From Paraburkholderia madseniana (GTDB taxonomy: Bacteria; Pseudomonadota; Gammaproteobacteria; Burkholderiales; Burkholderiaceae), in the NCBI RefSeq assembly GCF_009690905.1, contig NZ_VOSW01000077.1, positions 1 to 44,287 on the forward strand: a DNA stretch of 44,287 bases, written 5' to 3'. How positions within the stretch are numbered: position 1 is the first letter of the stretch; each line of letters opens with the position of its first letter. The notes under the pieces were generated by a model. The model had not been told where the DNA came from. It did no database searches and worked only from the letters and a program-made list of their open reading frames with translations. Below are positions 33,513-42,015 of this stretch, in pieces. The translations under genes were made by a program, and so were the position numbers.

Positions 33513-34745
33513 ATGACCACCATGACTCGCTCTCTTCTTCTCTCCAACGTCCGGCTGGCTGACGGCCAACCGGTTTCCGTAGGCATCGCCGACGGTCGCA
33601 TCGCGGCGCTCGGCTCGCATGTCGAAGCGCAACCTGGCGCGCTGACTGAAGACGGCGGCGGCGCGTTGCTGCTGCCGGGTTTCGTAGAAGGGCACACGCA
33701 CCTCGACAAAAGCCACTGGGGCCGCGCGTGGTATCGCAACGAGGTCGGACCCGCACTAACCGACCGGATTAGCAACGAGCGCGAATGGCGTAAGACATCG
33801 GGACACGATGCGGCCAGCCAGTCGCTCGCTCTGGCGCGGGCATTCGTGCAGGCAGGCACGACGCGTCTGCGTACCCATGTCGACGTGGATACCGACGCCG
33901 GGCTGCGTTATATCGAAGGCGTGCTCAGCACGCGGCAGACGATGCGCGAGGTGCTGGACATGCAGATCGTCGCGTTTCCCCAGTCAGGCATGTTGATCCG
34001 TCCCGGCACGGTCGAATTGCTCGGCAGCGCGCTCGACGCAGGCGCCGACGTACTCGGCGCACTCGATCCTGCCTTGATCGACGGCGATCCCGTCGCGTCG
34101 CTGAACGCGACCTTTGAGCTGGCGGAGCGCTACCGCAAGCCGATCGATATCCATCTGCACGAACCCGGTGAGGTCGGCGCATTCACGCTGAAGCTGCTGC
34201 TCGATCGCGTCGAGGCGATGGGCATGCAGGGTCAGGTGGTCGTCAGCCATGCATTCTGCCTCGGCGCACTACCGGAACGTGAGCGTGACGCGCTGCTCGA
34301 ACGGATCGCGCATCTGCGTGTAGCGCTTCTGACCAGCGCGCCGCCGTCTCGCCCCGTTCCGCCGCTCAAGGTTTGCAGGGACAATGGCATCACGATCTTC
34401 GGCGGCAACGATGGCATTCGCGACACCTGGTCGCCGTACGGCGTGCCGGACATGCTCGAGCGCGCGATGCTGATCGGCATGCGCTACGACTTGCGACGCG
34501 ACGACGATCTCGCGATTGCCTTCGACTGCGTGAGCGACGCTGCCGCTCGAGGTTGCGGTTTTGCCGACTATGGCCTGCGTGTCGGCGCACGCGCGGACCT
34601 CGTGCTGGTCGATGCGGAATGCGTCGCGCATGCCGTGGTTGCCCGGCCCAGGCGCCGCCTGGTTATCGCGAACGGACGCATCGTTGCGCGCGACGGCGAG
34701 CTGATTGATGCACTCAGTCGACAAAGCCCTGTCCGGCCGTCGTGA
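33513..34745 (+). CDS. cytosine-deaminase-like amidohydrolase A
   Basis: A 410-residue metal-dependent hydrolase of the CodA/cytosine deaminase branch of amidohydrolases. Metal ligands are visible: His61 and His63 (PGFVEGHTHLDKS), a His in DIHLHEPGEVG, a His in VVSHAFCLG, and the Asp of FGGNDGIRDTWSPYG. The SHVDVD-like region reads TRLRTHVDVDTDAGL. ATG 33513 is a reasonable start; ATG 33522 is an alternative and neither has a strong ribosome site. It is divergent from the LysR gene and overlaps the 3' end of a convergent paralogue by 32 bp. The substrate may be a pyrimidine, creatinine-like or other cyclic amide; it cannot be fixed here. Confidence 0.88.
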   Translation: MTTMTRSLLLSNVRLADGQPVSVGIADGRIAALGSHVEAQPGALTEDGGGALLLPGFVEGHTHLDKSHWGRAWYRNEVGPALTDRISNEREWRKTSGHDAASQSLALARAFVQAGTTRLRTHVDVDTDAGLRYIEGVLSTRQTMREVLDMQIVAFPQSGMLIRPGTVELLGSALDAGADVLGALDPALIDGDPVASLNATFELAERYRKPIDIHLHEPGEVGAFTLKLLLDRVEAMGMQGQVVVSHAFCLGALPERERDALLERIAHLRVALLTSAPPSRPVPPLKVCRDNGITIFGGNDGIRDTWSPYGVPDMLERAMLIGMRYDLRRDDDLAIAFDCVSDAAARGCGFADYGLRVGARADLVLVDAECVAHAVVARPRRRLVIANGRIVARDGELIDALSRQSPVRPS

Positions 34746-35931
34746 CCTTGAACAGCAAACGGGACGAATCGCCCCAGAATTGCCCGCTTCGGACGATGGC
34801 CCGATCAGCCGGCGCCGCAGCAACGGCAGCGGCGGCGTTCGGCGCTTTCACGATGATGAAGGTCGCCTCATTGCCGACCTTCAGTCCGTAGCTGCTTTTC
34901 TCCAGCACGGCCGCGCCCGCTTCCGTCGCCATGTGGAGCGCAACGCGCAGTTCTTCATCGGTATAAAAACCGGAGCGATAACCAACCAGCATGGCTCGTT
35001 GCAACATGTCGCCGTTGCCATACGGCCACCATGCGTCCTGAATGTTGTCGTTACCGGTGAACACGCGCACACCGGCTGCGCGGAGTTGCAGGATCGGCGG
35101 GAACGCGCGGTCGCCCGGCGCATTCGTCATGATCGATACCCCGGCTTCCGCAAGCGCGGCGGCGACACGATCCACCACCTCGGGCGCGACATCGCCGAGC
35201 CCGTAGGCGTGGCTCACCGATACACGGCCGTTCAACCCCGATGCATGGGTACGCGCGGCAATGCGGTGTAGCTGCTCGATCCCCTGCTGCCCCGGCTCAT
35301 GGAGGTGAACATCGATCTTCACGCCGCGCTTTTCAGCAATGCCGAAGACAATATCGAGCTGGCCTTCGGCGTCGCCATCCAGCGTTGTCGGATCGATTCC
35401 GCCCACCACCTGCGCGCCTTCACGGGCGGCTGCATCGAGCACCTCCGCCGTGCCCGGACACGACACGACGCCCGCCTGCGGGAACGCAACGAGTTCGATA
35501 TCCACCACACCACGCCATTTCTCGCGTGCTTCCATCACGGCATGCAGGTTGGTCAGACCCGTCGTCGCGTCGACGTCGACATGACTGCGCATCGCAATGG
35601 TGCCGTACGACGCGGCCTGGCGGATCAGCGCATCGGCGCGCTCGACGATAGGCGCGGCGCTTGCCAGTTCCTGCTTTTCGATAGCGAGACGCTCACGCAG
35701 GCTCGCGACATGACGATGAGGACGCCAGCGATCGCCAACGAAGCTTTTATCGAGGTGAATATGTCCGTCGACGAACCCGGGCAACACTAGGTGGCCTGCC
35801 AGATCGACGACCTCCGCGCCGCCGATCGCGGAACGTTCCGGACCGATGGCGACAAAGCGCCCCTCACGCACGGCGAGGTTGAGCGGGTTGCCGTCGGCGT
35901 CTACGGCATTGACGAATACGCGGTCGAACAT
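34714..35931 (-). CDS. cytosine-deaminase-like amidohydrolase B
   Basis: A 405-residue paralogue of the neighbouring amidohydrolase on the opposite strand. Ligands are His57 and His59 (PGFVDGHIHLDKS), MRSHVDVDATTGL, DVHLHEPGQQG, VSVSHAYGLGD and FTGNDNIQDAWWPYG. The two proteins are moderately similar across their length, so they are not a recent copy. Its start at 35931 faces the DUF2891 region. The 32-bp tail-to-tail overlap (34714-34745) means that transcripts from the two genes are complementary at the 3' end. Confidence 0.88.
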   Translation of the reverse strand: MFDRVFVNAVDADGNPLNLAVREGRFVAIGPERSAIGGAEVVDLAGHLVLPGFVDGHIHLDKSFVGDRWRPHRHVASLRERLAIEKQELASAAPIVERADALIRQAASYGTIAMRSHVDVDATTGLTNLHAVMEAREKWRGVVDIELVAFPQAGVVSCPGTAEVLDAAAREGAQVVGGIDPTTLDGDAEGQLDIVFGIAEKRGVKIDVHLHEPGQQGIEQLHRIAARTHASGLNGRVSVSHAYGLGDVAPEVVDRVAAALAEAGVSIMTNAPGDRAFPPILQLRAAGVRVFTGNDNIQDAWWPYGNGDMLQRAMLVGYRSGFYTDEELRVALHMATEAGAAVLEKSSYGLKVGNEATFIIVKAPNAAAAVAAAPADRAIVRSGQFWGDSSRLLFKVTTAGQGFVD

Positions 35932-36100
35932 GGTTCTGGCCTCTGCAAATCAGGACTCAAGGACTCATCCAGCGCGCCCTGATCGGGTTGCGTTCGTTGC
36001 GCCGCATGGTCCTGTGTGGAATGGATCGTTGAACCATATCGGACCCCCGACATATCCACAAATTAAATGTTGGAATGGTCTGTATTCATTTTCTGGATAG

Positions 36101-36286
36101 ATCGGCATACTGTGCGGTTTCTGCGGCACTTTGATGGCGCCGATGGCGCCGAACTTCAATATCGTGCCGGCCGTGCTGCTGGAACTGAAGGGCCAGAATG
36201 GCCTGATCAAGGCGCGGCGACCGGCTGCTTTACTATTCTCGGTCGTCAATATCATACTGTCGTACCTATCTGTATTCCGCTTTTGA
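36101..36286 (+). pseudogene. C-terminal remnant of a DUF979-like membrane protein
   Basis: After an in-frame stop at 36098-36100, an open frame reads IGILCGFCGTLMAPMAPNFN and continues with IVPAVLLELKGQNGLIKARR and a hydrophobic last helix to the TGA at 36284. From memory this matches the end of DUF979 family membrane proteins (CGTLMTPMAANFNIVPAALLEL). DUF979 proteins are roughly 300 residues, so about four fifths of the gene is missing. The remnant stop overlaps the ribosome site of the DUF2891 gene, as expected if the two were once one operon. An ATG at 36134 could still give a 50-residue peptide. Family recall needs a search to confirm. Confidence 0.6.
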
Positions 36287-36296
36287 GGAGGCGCCG

Positions 36297-37307
36297 ATGA
36301 TTGTCCAACTCACGCCCGAATTCGCGTCCAAATTCGCCAATCTTGCGCTCGCCCACCTCACGCGCGAGTATCCGAACAAGCTGACCCACTCGCTCGCCGG
36401 TCCGCAAGACGTGCAAGGTCCGCGCGCATTGCATCCGATTTTTTACGGCAGCTACGACTGGCATTCATGCGTACACGGCTACTGGCTGATCCTGCATCTG
36501 CTCGACCGCTTTCCCGATCTGCCTGAAGCAGCGCGCATCGTCGCGGTGGTCGACGAGCATTTCACCGAAGCGAATGTGGCCGGTGAGCTGGCGTATCTCG
36601 ACCTGCCGCACAATCGCGGTTTCGAGCGCCCCTATGGATGGGCATGGTTGCTCGCGCTGAGCGCGCAACTCCATTCGCTGAAGCTGTCGGAGGCCGCGCG
36701 CTGGTCCAAGGTCTTTGCGCCGCTTACGGAGACTTTTGTCGGCCGCTTCGAGGAATTTCTGCCGAAAGCGACCTACCCGCTGCGCGTCGGCACGCACTTC
36801 AACATGGCATTCGCGCTAGCGCTCACGCTAGATTTCGCGCGGCAGACTTCGCGTGAATCGCTCGAGGCGCTGCTGGTGAATACGGCGGAGCGCTGGTTCC
36901 TGAACGATGTCGCCTGTCAGGCCTGGGAGCCCGCCGGCGACGAGTTTTTGTCGCCTTCGCTGATGGAAGCGGAATTGATGCGGCGCGTGTTGCCGCCCGC
37001 GCAATTCGTCGAATGGTTCAGGCGCTTTCTGCCCGATCTCGGCGCGAAGAAGCCCGCCACGCTGTTCGAACCCGTCACCGTGACCGACCGTACCGACGGC
37101 AAGATCGCCCACCTGGATGGTCTGAATCTGAGCCGCGCATGGTGCCAGCGGTCGCTGGCGCGCGCACTGCCTGCCGGCGACGTGCGCCGGACGGCATTGT
37201 TCGATTCGGCCGAGCGGCATCTTCAGAGCGCCCTGCCGCATGTGGCGGGCGACTATATGGGCGAACACTGGCTGGGCACGTTCGCCACGCTCGCATTGGA
37301 AGCGTGA
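36297..37307 (+). CDS. DUF2891 protein
   Basis: A 336-residue DUF2891 protein, probably an alpha-helical barrel by its pattern of amphipathic helices. Conserved polar stretches such as YGSYDWHSCVHGYWL (51-65), LDLPHNRGFERPYGWAWLL and GTHFNMAFAL suggest an active site with several His, Asp and Arg residues, but no reaction is known. GAGGAGG lies six bases before the ATG. As remembered, DUF2891 genes commonly sit with DUF969, DUF979 and sometimes pyrrolidone-carboxylate peptidase; only a DUF979-like remnant is present here. The gene itself appears intact. Confidence 0.85.
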   Translation: MIVQLTPEFASKFANLALAHLTREYPNKLTHSLAGPQDVQGPRALHPIFYGSYDWHSCVHGYWLILHLLDRFPDLPEAARIVAVVDEHFTEANVAGELAYLDLPHNRGFERPYGWAWLLALSAQLHSLKLSEAARWSKVFAPLTETFVGRFEEFLPKATYPLRVGTHFNMAFALALTLDFARQTSRESLEALLVNTAERWFLNDVACQAWEPAGDEFLSPSLMEAELMRRVLPPAQFVEWFRRFLPDLGAKKPATLFEPVTVTDRTDGKIAHLDGLNLSRAWCQRSLARALPAGDVRRTALFDSAERHLQSALPHVAGDYMGEHWLGTFATLALEA

Positions 37308-37501
37308 GCAGTGGCCCGACGGGGCCCGCATTAAAGGCAAAACGGCGCTGCAAGCGTGAAGCGGTTTGGGCCAACTACCGATTCGCGCCGCGAGCGCCGT
37401 TATCTTTTGCCGCGGGATTCAGAAGCGGCGCAGCAGCCGCGCAGAAGCCGTTCAGAAGCCACCTGGTGCGGCCCAGCCGCTGAATCCGCCGGCATGAGGC
37501 A

Positions 37502-37927
37502 TTATTGGCCAGTCAGCTTTTTAGGCTTCGGCGGGGCCTGAACCTTGTTGTACTGAAACTCGGGCGTCGCCTTCAAGGCGTCCTTGGTCGCGCCGGCCAG
37601 ATAGAAATTCCCCCCGCGAATATCCAGCGCAGCGATCGGCACCGCTACGTCATGCGATGCCACGCCGAGAAATCCGCCGGCGGCGACGATGGCAGCGGAC
37701 AGCGAGCCGTCGGGCGCGATCACCAGATCGCGGATCGAACCGATCTTCTCGTTCTGATCGTTGTAGACGGCTTTGCCAAGAATGCTCTTCTTCACGCTCC
37801 AGCCGCTCAGCAGCGCATTGGACTGCTCGACCGTGACGCTCAAGGGTTGCGTGCCGGCGACTTGCGCCTGCGCACCAAAGCTGGTTGCAGCTACCGCGAC
37901 CACGACAACAAGTTTGCTCAACGTCAT
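37502..37927 (-). CDS. PRC-barrel domain exported protein
   Basis: A 141-residue protein with a signal peptide (1-21, AQA) followed by a PRC-barrel-like domain. The domain holds SILGKAVYNDQNEKIGSIRDLVIAPDG and an ending VAVPIAALDI typical of the fold. A basic Pro/Lys tail follows (PPKPKKL). ATG 37927 is preferred to the GTG nine bases upstream because GGAG sits at the right distance. The family is often stress-related and periplasmic; the role is not known. It converges on DUF2891 and is divergent from polB. Confidence 0.85.
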   Translation of the reverse strand: MTLSKLVVVVAVAATSFGAQAQVAGTQPLSVTVEQSNALLSGWSVKKSILGKAVYNDQNEKIGSIRDLVIAPDGSLSAAIVAAGGFLGVASHDVAVPIAALDIRGGNFYLAGATKDALKATPEFQYNKVQAPPKPKKLTGQ

Positions 37928-38145
37928 ATCGCTCACTCCGTTCTTAGTAGACTTGACCGGCGCATGGCCTGCGCCGAAGGAATCGCTGCAAAACGATGAT
38001 ACAGACTACGCCGCGCGTCTGCATCCAGACGTGCCATGCGGACGAACCCAGCCCCCTTCGCTGCCACGGAAACCGCGGGGGCACGGCCCAAAGCGCATAA
38101 CGGTAAAATCGAGCCAGGCGATGACGCCCGTTTAGAGGTGGAAGT

Positions 38146-40512
38146 TTGACTGAGCTTGAACAGGGTTTCATTTTGACCCGACACTGGCGGGATACGCCCG
38201 CCGGTACGGAGGTAGATTTCTGGCTGGCAACAGACGGCGGGCCCCGTCACGTGCGCCTGCGTCCTCAGCCTTCGGTGGCGTTTATTCCGGCCGACCACCG
38301 CGAGCGAGCGGAAACCATCCTGCGCCGCGAGGCGCCGCTCGATCTGCGTCCGCTCGAACTGTGCGACTTCCAGCAGCGGCCGGTGATGGGGCTTTACTGC
38401 CCGCAGTACCGTCAATTGACGGGCTTCGAGAAACGCCTGAAACAAGGCGGCGTCGATGTGTACGAGGCCGACATCTTCCCGCCCGAGCGCTACATGATGG
38501 AGCGCTTCATTACCGCGCCGGTGTGGTTCGCCGGCGACGCGCAGCATGGCGGTCCGCTTCTGAACGGCGAATTGAAGCCCGCCACGAACTACCGCCCGTC
38601 ATTGAAGCTGGTGTCGCTCGATATCGAAACCAGTGCGCACGCCGAACTCTATTCGATCGCGCTCGAAGGTTGCGGGCAGCGCCAGGTCTATATGCTGGGG
38701 CCGCCGAACGGCGAGCCCAGCGGTGTCGACTTCGACCTCGAATACTGCGAAACCCGCGCACAGTTGCTCGAAAAACTGAACGCGTGGCTGGAACGGCACG
38801 ACCCCGACGCGATCATCGGCTGGAACCTCGTGCAGTTCGATTTGCGTGTGCTGCAGCAGCACGCGGAACAATATCGCGTGCCGCTACGGCTCGGCCGCGG
38901 TGGCGCGGTCATGGAATGGCGCGAGCACGGCCACAAACAGAACCATTTCTTCGCGGGTGCCGCGGGAAGATTGATCATCGACGGTATCGAAGCGCTGCGC
39001 TCGGCCACGTGGAGTTTCCCTTCGTTCAGCCTCGAATACGTCTCGCGCACGGTGTTGGGCGAAGGCAAATCCATCGACAATCCGTATCAGCGCATGGATG
39101 AAATCCAGCGTCGCTTCGATGAGGACAAGCCCGCGCTCGCGCAGTACAACCTGAAAGACTGCGAGCTGGTCACGCGTATCTTTGCGAAGACCGAGTTGCT
39201 GCCGTTTCTGCTGGAACGCGCGACGGTCACCGGCCTGCCTGCGGATCGCAGCGGCGGATCGGTCGCGGCGTTCACGCATCTGTATATGCCGCGGATGCAT
39301 CGGCAAGGCTACGTCGCGCCGAATCTCGGTGACGTGGCCGGCGCCGCGAGCCCTGGTGGTTTCGTGATGGATTCACGGCCTGGCCTCTACGACTCTGTCC
39401 TGGTGCTCGACTACAAGAGCCTTTACCCGTCGATCATCCGCACGTTTCTGATCGATCCGGTGGGTCTCGTCGAAGGCATGCTCAATCCCGGCGACGATCA
39501 ATCAGTGCCGGGTTTTCTCGGTGCACGCTTCTCGCGCACCCGCCATTGTTTGCCGTCGATTGTCGGCCAGGTGTGGCAGGGGCGCGAAACCGCCAAGCGT
39601 GAGCACAACAAGCCGCTTTCGCAAGCGTTGAAGATCATCATGAACGCCTTTTACGGCGTGCTCGGATCCACCGGCTGCCGGTTCTTCGATCCGCGCCTTG
39701 CATCGTCGATCACCATGCGCGGCCATGAAATCATGCACACCACGCGTGAGCTCATTCAGGCGCAAGGCTACGAGGTCATTTACGGCGACACGGATTCGAC
39801 CTTCGTGTGGCTGAAGCACGCGCATAGCGAGGAAGACGCGAGTCGCATCGGCCAAGCGCTTGTCGAGCATATCAACGCGCGGTGGCGGCAGAATCTGCAG
39901 GAGCGTTTTGGACTCGAGAGCGCACTCGAGTTGCAATTCGAGCGGCACTACAAGCGCTTCTTCATGCCGACGATTCGCGGCGCCGAAGAAGGCAGCAAGA
40001 AACGCTATGCCGGGCTGACTGTTTTGCCGGACGGCAGCGAGGACATCGTCTACAAGGGACTCGAAACGGTGCGGACCGATTGGACGCCGCTCGCTCAGCA
40101 GTTTCAGCAGGAGCTCTATCGGCGAATCTTCAAACAATTGCCGTATCAGGACTATGTGCGCGACTACGTGCGCGATACGCTGGCAGGAAAACTCGACGAT
40201 CAACTCGTGTACCGCAAGCGGCTACGCCGCTCGCTCGGCGACTACGAGCGCAACGTGCCGCCGCATGTGCGCGCGGCGCGTGTGGCCGACGAGTTCAACC
40301 GGCAACAGGGGCGCCCGCTGCAATACCAGGACGGCGGCTGGATCAGCTATGTGATGACAACCGCCGGACCGGAACCGCTCGAAACGTTGCGCTCGGCGAT
40401 CGACTACGAACACTATCTGACACGGCAGTTGCAACCGGTCGCCGACGCGATCCTGCCGCTATTGCGGGACGACTTTACGACCTTGATGTCCGGGCAGAAA
40501 CAGTTGTTCTGA
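38146..40512 (+). CDS. polB: DNA polymerase II (family B)
   Basis: A 788-residue family B polymerase used in replication restart and damage-induced synthesis. Exonuclease motifs are DIETS (159-163), NLVQFD (227-232) and YNLKDCE (334-340). Polymerase motifs are DYKSLYPSI (422-430), KIIMNAFYG (496-504) and YGDTDS (546-551), all intact. The last seven residues SGQKQLF fit a sliding-clamp-binding tail like that of E. coli Pol II. The start is a TTG at 38146, supported by GAGGTGGAAG upstream; no better start is seen. Length is near the E. coli enzyme (783). It would be expected to be SOS-controlled, but no convincing LexA box was found in the 218-bp upstream region. Confidence 0.95.
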   Translation: MTELEQGFILTRHWRDTPAGTEVDFWLATDGGPRHVRLRPQPSVAFIPADHRERAETILRREAPLDLRPLELCDFQQRPVMGLYCPQYRQLTGFEKRLKQGGVDVYEADIFPPERYMMERFITAPVWFAGDAQHGGPLLNGELKPATNYRPSLKLVSLDIETSAHAELYSIALEGCGQRQVYMLGPPNGEPSGVDFDLEYCETRAQLLEKLNAWLERHDPDAIIGWNLVQFDLRVLQQHAEQYRVPLRLGRGGAVMEWREHGHKQNHFFAGAAGRLIIDGIEALRSATWSFPSFSLEYVSRTVLGEGKSIDNPYQRMDEIQRRFDEDKPALAQYNLKDCELVTRIFAKTELLPFLLERATVTGLPADRSGGSVAAFTHLYMPRMHRQGYVAPNLGDVAGAASPGGFVMDSRPGLYDSVLVLDYKSLYPSIIRTFLIDPVGLVEGMLNPGDDQSVPGFLGARFSRTRHCLPSIVGQVWQGRETAKREHNKPLSQALKIIMNAFYGVLGSTGCRFFDPRLASSITMRGHEIMHTTRELIQAQGYEVIYGDTDSTFVWLKHAHSEEDASRIGQALVEHINARWRQNLQERFGLESALELQFERHYKRFFMPTIRGAEEGSKKRYAGLTVLPDGSEDIVYKGLETVRTDWTPLAQQFQQELYRRIFKQLPYQDYVRDYVRDTLAGKLDDQLVYRKRLRRSLGDYERNVPPHVRAARVADEFNRQQGRPLQYQDGGWISYVMTTAGPEPLETLRSAIDYEHYLTRQLQPVADAILPLLRDDFTTLMSGQKQLF

Positions 40513-40672
40513 CGGGTGGTCACGATGTCGATCAACTTGTTGTCCATAAAACGAATGATTTAAATGCGATCGTTCAGATCGAGCCAAACCCGACCTTCCA
40601 CTGACTCGCGCTGCGAATAGAATGTAAACGGCGCTAACCCAACGCGCTTCAGATCAAGTGGAGAGGATCATC

Positions 40673-40876
40673 ATGAAAGTCACTGCGTTTTGTGCGGTCG
40701 TGGTTTTAAGCATGCCCTTTTTTACTCCGGTCTCTGCCAGCGAGCATATGCACGTCAATCACGACCACGAACACACCCGCTATCAACCGTCCAGCGCGAA
40801 CCAGGCCGGCGCGGATCAGAATACAGCGGCTCAGGCGCCACAAGACAACAATCAGACCGTACCGGGCAGCAAGTAA
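40673..40876 (+). CDS. small His-rich exported protein
   Basis: A 67-residue protein with a signal peptide (about 1-22) and a short mature part. This starts EHMHVNHDHEH (24-34), with five His and four acidic residues or Asn, then a Gln/Asn-rich tail. The His cluster could bind Cu, Ni or Zn in the periplasm. GGAGAGGA precedes the ATG. It is 160 bp after polB and converges on the alpha/beta hydrolase with a 24-bp gap. No family recognised; a real small gene is likely because start, signal and ribosome site agree. Confidence 0.65.
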   Translation: MKVTAFCAVVVLSMPFFTPVSASEHMHVNHDHEHTRYQPSSANQAGADQNTAAQAPQDNNQTVPGSK

Positions 40877-40900
40877 GCTGCGATAGGCGGGTGGCTCGTT

Positions 40901-41689
40901 TTAGCGTGCGTAGCGAAGCAGGAAATCCCGTAACGGCGGATTCACGATCTCGGCATGCGTTAAATTCGGCGTGTGCCCCGCCCGGTCGACCAATACAAGA
41001 TCCTTGCAGTTCGGCAACCGGGCGGCGAGCGCCTCTGCGCAGTCAGGACTGATGGCGGCATCGTCGCGTCCATGAAATACGATCGACGTATGGGTAATCT
41101 CGCCAAGGCGCGGCGTGATGTCGTCCCTCGAGACAAGGGCATTGACGGGATGTTCGAAGTGATCCGAACCAGCGTTCATCCATTTCTGGATCCATACCGA
41201 TGCCGCGTACTCGGGACCGAACAGAAACGCCGACAGATTCTGTGCGACGTTCTTCGCGCCATTACGTGCCCATTCCGCCTTCAGTTCCTCGAAAGACTGC
41301 TGGACCGCTTCGGAGTCGACATCACTTCTTGTCGATATCAGGGCGATCGCCCGAAAGCGGTCCGGTTCCAGCAACGCCGCACGCATTGATATGAATCCGC
41401 CCTGAGACATGCCGACAAGCGATGCCGAGGCAACCTCCAGATGATCGAGCAAGGCAATGAGATCCTGCGCGGAGTCCCAATAGCTAAAGGCCCGGGTCGT
41501 GGCTCCGGTTGCACCGAAACCTCGCTGGTCCCAAACGACGCAACGGAATTCATTCGCCAGTTCCGCAATGTTCGACTGGAACATATCGCCGTCCATCAGG
41601 AAGCCATGGCTGAATACAACGACAGGTGCCCCCGCAGGGCCGAACTCATCGTATGCGAAGCGTATCCCTTCTCGTTCAAAAAACGGCAT
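40901..41689 (-). CDS. alpha/beta hydrolase
   Basis: A 262-residue alpha/beta-fold hydrolase. The oxyanion-type FSHGF lies at 26-30, the nucleophile Ser95 is in VGMSQGGF, the acid is within VFHGRDDAA, and the His is in RAGHTPN. The overall pattern (FGPAGAPVVVFSHG, WDQRGFGATG) is of the 3-oxoadipate enol-lactonase/ester hydrolase branch. ATG 41689 follows AGGGATAGG; longer in-frame sequence upstream is unlike the family. It faces the AraC gene across a 326-bp region and sits near a FAH-family enzyme, suggesting a role in aromatic-ring or ester breakdown. The substrate is not known. Confidence 0.88.
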   Translation of the reverse strand: MPFFEREGIRFAYDEFGPAGAPVVVFSHGFLMDGDMFQSNIAELANEFRCVVWDQRGFGATGATTRAFSYWDSAQDLIALLDHLEVASASLVGMSQGGFISMRAALLEPDRFRAIALISTRSDVDSEAVQQSFEELKAEWARNGAKNVAQNLSAFLFGPEYAASVWIQKWMNAGSDHFEHPVNALVSRDDITPRLGEITHTSIVFHGRDDAAISPDCAEALAARLPNCKDLVLVDRAGHTPNLTHAEIVNPPLRDFLLRYAR

Positions 41690-41793
41690 GCCTATCCCTA
41701 CTTTCGAATAACACGGTGGAATCAATATAAGCTGACCTTCACCGGAACACCTGACCGAAATTACCGATTGCTTGCCAAATCGTCCTGACTTTC

Positions 41794-41823
41794 TGAAATC
41801 CGTTCTGAAATTCTCACTGAAAT
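41794..41823. repeat. three in-phase TGAAAT repeats, candidate AraC sites
   Basis: TGAAAT occurs at 41794-41799, 41806-41811 and 41818-41823, exactly 12 bp apart, in the context TTCTGAAATC. Regular direct repeats upstream of an AraC gene and its divergent neighbour are candidate binding sites for its two helix-turn-helix units. The 12-bp period differs from the ten or eleven bases of one helical turn, so the match is suggestive only. Confidence 0.45.
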
Positions 41824-41930
41824 CACCACGCATGTCGGAGCACGTTTCTACCCATTGACTGCACTCCTTACTTTTGATTAAGTGACGTCTGTGCGAGTTA
41901 TCAATCTCCTGACCTTCCGCAGGATCTCGC

Positions 41931-41953
41931 CGCTTACCGAAGCGTCTTTTTTT
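41931..41953 (+). terminator. hairpin with T-run upstream of AraC gene
   Basis: CGCTT and AAGCG form a 5-bp stem with an ACCG loop, followed by TC and seven Ts. It has the layout of an intrinsic terminator on the plus strand but a short stem. It may stop transcripts starting further upstream or attenuate the AraC message. Confidence 0.45.
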
Positions 41954-42015
41954 GTGTTCATGGAACCCGGCAAAGCGTCGTGCGCTGCCTCGTTCCAAGT
42001 GGAGAAATGTTGGGT

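Larger units (their letters stand above)
41690..42015. other. 326-bp divergent region between hydrolase and AraC genes
   Basis: The region contains three 12-bp-spaced TGAAAT repeats (41794-41823) and a terminator-like hairpin with T-run (41931-41953). No gene is supported. It is notably less G/C-rich than the coding sequence beside it. Confidence 0.6.

Noticed and set aside
37928..38145. LexA box upstream of polB
   Set aside because: Looked for a CTGT-N8-ACAG type site; none was convincing in the upstream region.
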